A stretch of 64,000 bases of DNA from Pseudomonas sp. URMO17WK12:I11 (lineage in GTDB: Bacteria > Pseudomonadota > Gammaproteobacteria > Pseudomonadales > Pseudomonadaceae). A program made the position numbers and the translations under genes. This document shows positions 57,947 to 64,000 of the stretch, piece by piece. Positions within the stretch are counted from its first letter, which is position 1. Every line of letters begins with the position of its first letter. The stretch covers positions 1-64,000 of the forward strand of contig NZ_VEDF01000011.1 of the NCBI RefSeq assembly GCF_007677725.1, in the 5' to 3' direction. The notes beneath the pieces are model-generated. The model was not told the DNA's origin. It did not search any database and worked only from the letters and a program-made list of their open reading frames with translations.

Positions 57947-58807
57947 TTAAACGCGCTGAGCGTGCATGAATTCGATGAGCGCTGGCCAGGCCGGCGGCTG
58001 ATAACCAGTAGTGGTGCGGAAGCGGGTAGAGTCCAGTGAGCGATCAATCACCAGCTTCGCATCTGGGCTGATCTCGATAGACTTGCCGTAAATCCGCGCC
58101 ACGAGTTCAAGCAACGTGAATTTGTCGATGGGCTCGGCAGACACATGGTAAAGACCCTTCAGCGAAGGGTTGGGAATGACGTAATCGAGGATGACTCGTG
58201 CCAATTCCGCAGTGGGCAAGCCCGAAAAAATCGCTTTGGTGAAGCCCCTGGTGCTGCCTTCCTGCGAGAGGAACCAGTCGATCAGCGAGGCGCTGCTCTG
58301 CAGCTCGTGACCAATGATCGACGTACGCAACGTCACCGCGTGATCTAGATGATGCAGCTCTCCGATGAATTTGGATTTGCCATACAGATCAGTGCAATCT
58401 GATTCATCGCTTTCCGTGTACATACCTTTGCTACCGGAGAAAACGCAATCCGTGCTGATGTGAATCAGCCGTGCGCCCGCCACCTTGCAGAGCGTCGCCA
58501 GCCGATGCGGCAACATGGCGTTGATGGGCAATGCGGTCAGCGGATCTTTAGCATCCGCCAGTTGCTTGATCAAACCCACACAGTTGATCACGACATCTGG
58601 CTTGGCCTTGGCGAAAGCAGCTGCCAGTGCATCCGGGTCAAGAACGTCGACACCCGCCAATAGGCAGTCCTGCTCAGCGCGCGAGAAAAACTTATCGGCG
58701 GCTCGCGATCGAACGGTGCCTGTTACGCGATGAGGAGAATTAGCTGACAAATACCGAAAAACGGCACTCCCCAGCATGCCAGAAACACCCAAAACCAAAA
58801 CATTCAT
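57947..58807 (-). CDS. wbjC: UDP-4-keto-sugar reductase WbjC/FnlB
   Basis: The 286-residue reductase is RmlD-like at first sight (MNVLVLGVSGMLGSAVFRYL, ISTDCVFSGSKGMYTESDES, Tyr/Lys in DLYGKSKFIGEL). The downstream WbjB and WbjD and the tail RTTTGYQPPAWPALIEFM point to WbjC/FnlB of UDP-L-FucNAc synthesis rather than rhamnose synthesis. The ATG at 58807 overlaps the upstream glycosyltransferase stop by 4 bases. The fuller bifunctional WbjC has about 370 residues, so this is the short reductase form. Confidence 0.85.
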   Translation of the reverse strand: MNVLVLGVSGMLGSAVFRYLSANSPHRVTGTVRSRAADKFFSRAEQDCLLAGVDVLDPDALAAAFAKAKPDVVINCVGLIKQLADAKDPLTALPINAMLPHRLATLCKVAGARLIHISTDCVFSGSKGMYTESDESDCTDLYGKSKFIGELHHLDHAVTLRTSIIGHELQSSASLIDWFLSQEGSTRGFTKAIFSGLPTAELARVILDYVIPNPSLKGLYHVSAEPIDKFTLLELVARIYGKSIEISPDAKLVIDRSLDSTRFRTTTGYQPPAWPALIEFMHAQRV

Positions 58808-60063
58808 GGTATAGCCCTGTCCTTTCCAATCCTTTGCTCGAACATCTGCAGCAGTGCCATGCACTGCGCCTTGAGTTCAAAATTTTCTGAGAAATAGGCC
58901 CGCCCTTGAGCCCCCATAGATTCCCGCGCTTCAGCCGGCAACGCCTGCAGCGTGCTAATGCACGTCGCAAGCTGTTCACTATTTTCCGCAGGACACGTTA
59001 CACCAGCACCAGCCTCATTGATAACGCGTGCGCCTTCGCCATCCAGGCACCCGATGATCGGTCGGCCCGCGGCCAGATAGGCCTGGACTTTGCTTGGAAT
59101 GGTGAAGCCGAATATCTTGTCACGGTTGAGGGTGACCAACAGGGCACCGCTGAGCGCAAACAGTTGCGCCATCGCCTCACGCGGGTAGGCGCCGGCAATA
59201 ATCAAGTTATCCAACCCCAGTCGGGTTGTTTCCTCTTGCAGCCATGATGCTCTGCTGCCGGTGCCCACTACGACAATCGCAGCTTGTGACTGGCGAGCTT
59301 TCAATGCGCGCGCCGCATCGACGATGGTTGGCAGTGCCTGCGCGCTTCCCAAATTGCCAGCGAACACCACGCAAAATCTTGATTGCAGCGTCTCGATCAA
59401 CCAAGCGGGAAGCAAATTGTTCTGGCCAGATGCTGTTTGCTGAAGATAAGAATTTGGGTAGTAAACAATCTTCTCAGCCTTGGCATAACGCTTCACAGGG
59501 TCGATGAATGCCTTGGATTGGACCAACAATACGTCCACACCCCAGTACAAGGCCCGCACAAACTGGCCTACGCCGCGAAGCACCCATTTGTTTTTAATGA
59601 AGCCGGTCGCCTCCAGACTTTCAGGCCATAGGTCCTGCACCCACAGATACACCGGTGCGCGCCGCGCGCACTTCATCGCCAAGGCAGGTATGACAGAAGT
59701 AATCGGCGAGGGCGCGAAGACGAAGTACAGATCAAACTCACCACGCTTTGCGTGAGACCAAAAGTGTCTTGAACCATTGACTGCGAACGACAGGTAATTC
59801 AAGAGCAGATTTTTTGCGCCGCCAGGTCCGCGGGGGCGCAGTGGGGCCCGATGCACTGTGATCGCCTCAGCGAACTGCTCCTGGACTGTACCTTCTGCGC
59901 AATAGCCGGAAAAAACCTCGCCAGAAGGATAGTTTGGCTTACCTGTAAAGACCTCAACATCGACACCCAATGCCCTGAGCTCGAGCACGATATCGTTGAT
60001 GATGAAATTCTCGGGATAAAAATATTGGCTTACGACAGCAATTTTCAATGGTCTCAGCGTCAC
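58804..60063 (-). CDS. GT4-family glycosyltransferase, WbuB/WbjE-like
   Basis: The 419-residue GT-B enzyme opens with KIAVVSQYFYPENFIINDI. It has a hydrophobic inner-face segment (VYLWVQDLWPESLEATGFI, then YWGVDVLLVQSKAFI), VVFAGNLGSAQALPTIVDA at the donor domain and GFTIPSKVQAYLAAGRPIIG. WbuB-type enzymes transfer L-FucNAc, and linkage to wbjCBD supports this. The start is GTG at 60063, with AGGAT upstream. No closer Met is present. It is the first gene of the minus-strand arm. Confidence 0.9.
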   Translation of the reverse strand: MTLRPLKIAVVSQYFYPENFIINDIVLELRALGVDVEVFTGKPNYPSGEVFSGYCAEGTVQEQFAEAITVHRAPLRPRGPGGAKNLLLNYLSFAVNGSRHFWSHAKRGEFDLYFVFAPSPITSVIPALAMKCARRAPVYLWVQDLWPESLEATGFIKNKWVLRGVGQFVRALYWGVDVLLVQSKAFIDPVKRYAKAEKIVYYPNSYLQQTASGQNNLLPAWLIETLQSRFCVVFAGNLGSAQALPTIVDAARALKARQSQAAIVVVGTGSRASWLQEETTRLGLDNLIIAGAYPREAMAQLFALSGALLVTLNRDKIFGFTIPSKVQAYLAAGRPIIGCLDGEGARVINEAGAGVTCPAENSEQLATCISTLQALPAEARESMGAQGRAYFSENFELKAQCMALLQMFEQRIGKDRAIP

Positions 60064-60430
60064 GCCGGCTTATCCTTGTGGGTCTTGCAATAGCTCATGA
60101 TGCCCGTGAAATCCGTGTACCAAGACTGCCAGCGCGCAGGGATCAAAAATCGAGAGGCCAGCATCGAGACTCTGACGCTAGCGATGCTGCAGATACCGGC
60201 GCATATTATTGCAGTTGTCCTTTAGCCGCCACCTTTAGAACATCGCTGAGGGAGACAGGTGAAGAGCAAACGGAAAATTTAGCCAGACAACCTACTACCT
60301 TGAGCGGTCCGCTTCAACACCTGGCGGCCGAGCATGCCGCATCCGAGCACCGACCTCACGCTCAGTTCCCTTTTCTCATCTTTCGTGTGCGCGAGCGCAG
60401 CGAAGAGCAAGTCGTCCCGCCCGCGCGAGC
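60064..60430. other. 367-base intergenic region upstream of the O-antigen arm
   Basis: No gene is recognised. It must carry the minus-strand promoter of the wbuB/wbjCBD arm and the 3' end of the beta-CASP transcript. I looked for a JUMPstart/ops element (GGCGGTAG on the transcribed strand) and did not find one. Base composition is lower in GC near 60200-60300 than in the flanking genes. Confidence 0.4.
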
Positions 60431-61861
60431 TCAAGGAATGCTGACAGCAACTTCCCGACCCATGCTTTCAAAGATGCCAATAAGACGATCACGCAACGCC
60501 GATTTGGCCCCTGCTGTGCCATGCACAAGGACAATCCTGCTGGGCGGCCGTAGGGTGCAGAGTGCGAAGTGTGAAAGCCCTGCTTGGTCGGCATGCCCTG
60601 AATACCCGCTCATGGTCATCACCTTGGCTCGTATCTCAACAAATTCTCCATCCAGTTCAACACGCCCAGGTCCTTGCGCACCTTGGCTAGCCTGAATTGC
60701 GGCCCCTGGCGTACCCTTTACCTGATAGCCCACAAACATCACTTCGTGGCGGGGTTCAGGCAACATCGCCTTCAAGTACCGTACGATACGCCCTCCCGAA
60801 CACATTCCATTTCCAGCAATAACGATCGCCGGCCGCCCCGTGCTACGTAGATAGTTCACAACCTGCAGATGACGTGAATGGCTGTCGACTGTCACAAGTT
60901 GACCAAAACCCAAGGGGTCACGTCCCTGGACGATCTTCGTCCTCGCCTGCTCATTCCAGTGCTGGTGCAGCTGTCGATAGACAGCCGTTATTCGCTGCGC
61001 CAGCGGCGAGTCCAGAATGATGGGTAGCTGTGACCATCTGAATGCATCGGCACCCATGAGGACGTGAGGATCTCCCACCAACGCTTTTTGATGAAGGATG
61101 TCTTCGATCTCAAATAGCAGCTCCTGCGTGCGGCCCAGGCTGAATGCAGGTATTAGAATCGTGCCGCGATCTTGAAGGGCGCGGTCGATCAGATGCTCGA
61201 GCTGCTCGCGCCTGCAATCGCGAGGCGGATGAAGGCGATCGCCGTAAGTACTCTCGAGCACCAAAACGTCTGCCCGCTCGGGAGGCTGTACCGGATTCAG
61301 CAGTGGATTGCCGTGAGGCCCAATATCGCCAGAGAATACAATCCGCAGGTCCGATTGTTGGGACCGCACATCGCATTCCACATAGCTGGAACCAAGCAGA
61401 TGCCCAGCGCACCTCAAGCGTATGGCACACGACAAGTCACCACGCTGCACCACCAAATGCCAGCGGTCGTATGCTAAAGGCACTATGAGCGCTCGAACGA
61501 TACCTAGGTAGTGCTCGATATGAGCAGAATCGTTGCTGATGGTCAGCCTGTAGGCATCTTCCAATACCAGTGGCAACAACGCTGCAGAGGGTTCACTGCA
61601 AATGACCGGCCCGCGGTAGCCAGCTGCGAGAAGCGCCGGTATGCGACCCACATGGTCCAGATGAACGTGTGTGACGATCAGCGCGCATATACCATTGATC
61701 TCGAAGCCGACCGGCTCCGCATCGGTTCCGGGCCGGGCGTCCGAGCCTTGCGCTAGACCGCAGTCAACCAGGAGGCTCAACATCGGATTCAGGTGGAGTT
61801 GGTGGCAAGACCCCGTAACACCTTCGGTGCCACCGTGATGTGAAATGCAGGGAAATGGCAT
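60431..61861 (-). CDS. beta-CASP metallo-beta-lactamase-fold RNase-like protein
   Basis: The 476-residue protein has the metal-binding THVHLDHVGR near 65, GHLLGSSYVECDV near 155 and GDIGPHGNPLL near 180. A beta-CASP insert follows (ADVLVLESTYGDRLHP, IPAFSLGRTQELL, then ILDSPLAQRITAVY), and motifs B/C appear as GNGMCSGGRIVRYL and TMSGYSGHADQ. That is the CPSF73/YSH1-like architecture of processing nucleases such as T. thermophilus TTHA0252. The ATG at 61861 begins MPFPCISHHGG. Substrate in Pseudomonas is unknown. Confidence 0.9.
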   Translation of the reverse strand: MPFPCISHHGGTEGVTGSCHQLHLNPMLSLLVDCGLAQGSDARPGTDAEPVGFEINGICALIVTHVHLDHVGRIPALLAAGYRGPVICSEPSAALLPLVLEDAYRLTISNDSAHIEHYLGIVRALIVPLAYDRWHLVVQRGDLSCAIRLRCAGHLLGSSYVECDVRSQQSDLRIVFSGDIGPHGNPLLNPVQPPERADVLVLESTYGDRLHPPRDCRREQLEHLIDRALQDRGTILIPAFSLGRTQELLFEIEDILHQKALVGDPHVLMGADAFRWSQLPIILDSPLAQRITAVYRQLHQHWNEQARTKIVQGRDPLGFGQLVTVDSHSRHLQVVNYLRSTGRPAIVIAGNGMCSGGRIVRYLKAMLPEPRHEVMFVGYQVKGTPGAAIQASQGAQGPGRVELDGEFVEIRAKVMTMSGYSGHADQAGLSHFALCTLRPPSRIVLVHGTAGAKSALRDRLIGIFESMGREVAVSIP

Positions 61862-61962
61862 GGCAAAACGCTCGTCGAGGCAGCGCAAAGGATGCCCATT
61901 AGCCCACTTTGCCGGCTTTCCTGCCTAGTTGAGGTCTGCCTATATACTGGTAGGCAGATTCT

Positions 61963-62226
61963 TCAATTTCCACTGAGCGCCGCCTGACGAGCCGATGCAC
62001 GAATCTTGCGCTTACTGCGCTGCACACCATATGCCCCGAGCAACGGCCCAATTGCCAAGCCGACGACCAATGCTCCCAACACAGGCACTGCTACCGGCAC
62101 CGCCGGCGCTGACCAGCCGAACAGCACAAGCGCCACCGTCTGCTGATTTTCCAGTACGAAGAACATCACTACGGCCGCCAGCAGCAGCACGAACAACGCC
62201 GCGAAGGCGCGCTTGAGGTTACGCAT
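61963..62226 (-). CDS. lapA: LapA-domain (DUF1049) membrane protein
   Basis: The 87-residue protein has two membrane helices (about 5-25 and 45-68) joined by the signature LENQQTVALVLFGWSAP and followed by a basic cytoplasmic tail. In E. coli LapA acts with LapB in control of LpxC turnover and LPS assembly. Here lapB is not adjacent. It lies 15 bases downstream of ihfB, so rpsA-ihfB-lapA are probably read together. Confidence 0.92.
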   Translation of the reverse strand: MRNLKRAFAALFVLLLAAVVMFFVLENQQTVALVLFGWSAPAVPVAVPVLGALVVGLAIGPLLGAYGVQRSKRKIRASARQAALSGN

Positions 62227-62241
62227 TGGGATGCTCCTTGC

Positions 62242-62538
62242 TTAAACTTCGTGCTCTTCTTCTTCATTGACCCGGTCGCGCAGCTCTTTCCCGGGTTTGA
62301 AATGGGGAACGAACTTGCCTTCGAGCTCGACAGACTGGCCAGTCTTAGGGTTGCGCCCCACGCGCGGCGCGCGGTAGTGCAGTGAGAAGCTGCCGAATCC
62401 GCGGATCTCGATACGGTCGCCAGTGGCCAGGCATTGGGACATCTGCTCAAGCATGGTCTTGATGGCCAACTCCACGTCCTTGGACGAGAGCAGCCCTTGA
62501 TGGGTGACAATACGTTCGATCAGCTCCGACTTCGTCAT
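62242..62538 (-). CDS. ihfB: integration host factor subunit beta
   Basis: The 98-residue DNA-bending protein has MTKSELIERIVTHQGLLSSKDVE at the start, the core RIEIRGFGSFSLHYR, and the beta-arm RAPRVGRNPKTGQSVELEGK with the minor-groove proline. The FVPHFKPGKELRDRVN tail separates IHF-beta from HU. It pairs with IhfA, encoded elsewhere. It lies downstream of rpsA, as in P. aeruginosa and E. coli. Confidence 0.97.
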   Translation of the reverse strand: MTKSELIERIVTHQGLLSSKDVELAIKTMLEQMSQCLATGDRIEIRGFGSFSLHYRAPRVGRNPKTGQSVELEGKFVPHFKPGKELRDRVNEEEEHEV

Positions 62539-62972
62539 ATTTTTCCCTTCGTTATCAAGCAGCTAGATCATTGCTCAATCAGGTTGTAGCACGCTCGGAG
62601 GGATTTGAACAGAGCGCGTCTTGACTTAATAAAAAAATTCAAGAACGCATTGCTAAAAAAAGGATGCCTAGCCCCGTCGGTGGGCGCTGTGGCCTGTTTA
62701 ACTGACAGTGCTCAGAGTGTCACAAGTCGGATAGGTGGATCGTGTCCAAGGAAGTGGTGTAACTCATCATGGCTCTGGCCATTGAGTTTGCCGTTTAGTT
62801 GATCATGGCCTACAGCTTGGCCTGTGAATTATCGCTGACTGCTTCACGTTAGCCTAGAACTACGATGACCATTCTCTTTCGCCTGCAGGGCACCTTCGGT
62901 TGCTTCAGTTACACCACTTCTCGGGACACGATCCGCGGTGTGGCTGGCGGGTGCAGTCGGGGAGTATGGCGC

Positions 62973-63026
62973 TGTGAGATCGAGCGCCGCCCATGCGGCG
63001 CATCGCGAGCTTTGCTCGCTCCTACG
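62973..63026 (+). repeat. 54-bp inverted repeat, left copy (REP/BIME-like)
   Basis: This copy and the reverse complement of 63147-63200 agree at 53 of 54 positions. Each copy contains internal hairpins (GCGCCGCCCATGCGGCGC and GCGAGCTTTGCTCGC) and ends in GCTCCTACG, the conserved edge of Pseudomonas REP elements. Confidence 0.85.
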
Positions 63027-63146
63027 GTTCGCGCAGGCCAATGATTCCTGGATATTTGTGGGTGTGCGCTTTCGCGCATCCGATTTTACGTCGCACCAAC
63101 GAGGCGGTCGCGCGTGCCTGCGACAGTTTTTACTCGCCTAAACAAA

Positions 63147-63200
63147 CGTAGGAGCGAGCAAAGCTCGCGATGCGCCGCATGGGCGGCGCTCAATCTCACA
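63147..63200 (-). repeat. 54-bp inverted repeat, right copy (REP/BIME-like)
   Basis: This is the inverted partner of 62973-63026, with one mismatch in 54. The 120-base spacer holds no recognisable gene. The tail-to-tail pair with REP edges is the layout of a BIME mobilised in trans by a REP-associated tyrosine transposase, which is not in this window. Confidence 0.85.
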
Positions 63201-63252
63201 AACGCCAACCCCCGCACGGCGCCCCCCAAACCCTAAACACATTTTCAGCGCG

Positions 63253-63287
63253 AAAAAAAAGGGTGGCCCGAAGGCCACCCCTTTTTA
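63253..63287 (-). terminator. rho-independent terminator of rpsA
   Basis: The stem GGGTGGCC/GGCCACCC with a short loop has eight T after it on the minus strand and five T on the plus side. It lies 16 bases beyond the rpsA stop. Confidence 0.9.
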
Positions 63288-63302
63288 CCGATCAAACAGA
63301 AC

Positions 63303-64000
63303 TCAGTTCTGCTTGGCCATAGCTTCGCGCAGCAGCGCGGCCATGGTGGTGTCGGCAGCCGCTTCCGGAGCGTTTTTCAGGCTCTGGATGGCTTCACGCT
63401 CTTCAGCGTCGTCTTTCGACTTGATCGACAGGCTGATGACGCGGGATTTGCGGTCAACGCTGATGATCTTGGCTTCGATCTCTTCGCCTTCCTTCAGGAC
63501 GTTACGCGCGTCTTCAACGCGGTCACGGCTGATTTCGGAAGCTTTCAGAGTGGCTTCGATGTCGTCGGCCAGGGTGACGATTGCACCTTTGGCGTCAACT
63601 TCTTTCACGATGCCCTTGACGATAGCGCCCTTGTCATTGACAGCAACGAAGTTGGAGAACGGATCGTCTTCCAGCTGCTTGATGCCCAGGGAGATGCGCT
63701 CGCGCTCTGGGTCGACCGACAGGATGACGGTTTCCAGCTCGTCGCCCTTCTTGAAACGACGTACGGCTTCTTCGCCGGTTTCGTTCCAAGAGATGTCGGA
63801 CAGGTGAACCAGGCCGTCGATGCCGCCGTCCAGACCGATGAAGATACCGAAGTCGGTGATCGACTTGATGGTACCGGTGATCTTGTCACCCTTGTTGAAC
63901 TGGCCGGAGAAGTCTTCCCATGGGTTGGACTTGCACTGCTTGATGCCCAGGGAGATACGACGACGCTCTTCGTCGATGTCCAGAACCATGACTTCCACTT
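63303..64000 (-). CDS. rpsA: 30S ribosomal protein S1, C-terminal part (cut by window edge)
   Basis: The last 231-232 codons of S1 are visible, and the 5' part lies beyond the window. The end of one S1 repeat (DIDEERRRISLGIKQC) is followed by two complete S1 RNA-binding repeats: GDKITGTIKSITDFGIFIGLDG to ERERISLGIKQ, and GAIVKGIVKEVDAKGAIVTL to SRVISLSIKS. An acidic/alanine tail ends REAMAKQN. S1 binds mRNA on the 30S subunit and is essential. Confidence 0.97.
   Translation of the reverse strand, partial: VEVMVLDIDEERRRISLGIKQCKSNPWEDFSGQFNKGDKITGTIKSITDFGIFIGLDGGIDGLVHLSDISWNETGEEAVRRFKKGDELETVILSVDPERERISLGIKQLEDDPFSNFVAVNDKGAIVKGIVKEVDAKGAIVTLADDIEATLKASEISRDRVEDARNVLKEGEEIEAKIISVDRKSRVISLSIKSKDDAEEREAIQSLKNAPEAAADTTMAALLREAMAKQN

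Larger units (their letters stand above)
62539..63302. other. 764-base intergenic region between rpsA and ihfB
   Basis: No gene is supported. The part next to ihfB (62600-62880) is A/T-richer and should contain the ihfB promoter. The middle contains two long inverted repeats (62973-63026 and 63147-63200), and the rpsA end has a terminator (63253-63287). The gap is longer than I would expect for rpsA-ihfB, consistent with insertion of the repeat pair. Confidence 0.5.

Noticed and set aside
57947..58807. rmlD (dTDP-4-dehydrorhamnose reductase)
   Set aside because: The N-terminal motifs are RmlD-like, but the gene is embedded with wbjB and wbjD and its C terminus fits WbjC/FnlB better.
60064..60430. 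JUMPstart/ops antitermination element before the O-antigen arm
   Set aside because: No GGCGGTAG core was found on the transcribed strand.
62973..63200. CRISPR or insertion-sequence ends
   Set aside because: There are only two copies in inverted orientation, no regular spacers and no transposase frame in the 120-base interior. A BIME-like REP pair explains it.

Overview
The window is chromosomal DNA of a fluorescent Pseudomonas, most likely of the P. putida group. Grounds: very high GC with Pseudomonas codon use, degenerate copies of the P. putida-type REP element (motif GTAGGAGC...CCGGT), an EF-P with the rhamnosylated SGRN loop beside its transferase EarP, and a gene order (ohr/efp/earP ... 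aroC/prmB/folE ... uppP/pyrF ... O-antigen genes ... ihfB/rpsA) that I recall from P. putida genomes. I saw no phage, insertion sequence, transposase or CRISPR array. Most of the window is housekeeping and stable accessory chromosome.

Layout. 0-7 kb: a DUF1127 protein, two LysR regulators flanking a TauE/SafE permease, the OhrR/Ohr organic-peroxide module, efp and earP, and a small membrane protein with a GreA/B-like protein. 7-13 kb: a TonB-dependent siderophore receptor, tRNA-Ser(GGA) with promoter and terminator, a crotonase-fold protein, a PlsC-type acyltransferase, a CorA-type transporter and a class I amidotransferase. 13-20 kb: a 31-residue membrane peptide, a monohaem cytochrome c with an unusual N-terminal half, an RraB-like protein, an LtaS-type phosphoglycerol transferase, a ZIP metal transporter and an ankyrin protein. 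20-31 kb: a DUF3509 gene behind a candidate sigma-54 promoter, an MFS transporter overlapping an acireductone-dioxygenase homologue that lacks two metal ligands, aroC, prmB, an isochorismatase-like hydrolase with Ser at the usual Cys site, smr, folE, a glutaredoxin-like protein, a glutathione transferase and a BenE-type symporter. 31-43 kb: a chemoreceptor, a MocR-type regulator divergent from an MFS exporter, two oxidoreductases, kdsA, uppP, pyrF, an acyltransferase, a DUF2897 protein and a ComEA-like protein.

43-60 kb is a Wzx/Wzy-type O-antigen locus. It holds rmlA and rmlB, a WbpM-type dehydratase, a WbpL-type initiating transferase and a WbpV/WbpK-type reductase (UDP-D-FucNAc or UDP-D-QuiNAc branch). 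It also holds a wbjBCD/fnlABC set (UDP-L-FucNAc), three further glycosyltransferases, a flippase and a polymerase. The flippase, one glycosyltransferase and the polymerase form a plus-strand block inserted between two minus-strand arms and look more A/T-rich than the flanks. Neither rmlC, rmlD nor wzz is in the window. The nearby uppP (carrier lipid recycling), kdsA (Kdo for the inner core), the acyltransferase (possible O-acetylation) and lapA fit an envelope neighbourhood. The locus ends at a beta-CASP metallo-hydrolase, lapA, ihfB and the 3' part of rpsA. This is the same ihfB/rpsA-to-wbpM/comEA interval that carries the O-antigen genes in P. aeruginosa.

There is no clear, wholly new multi-gene system. 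The best leads are the MFS plus ligand-deficient ARD pair, the cytochrome fusion, the novel O-antigen gene combination with its long intergenic hairpins, and the tandem dyads with a sigma-54-like promoter upstream of the DUF3509 gene.
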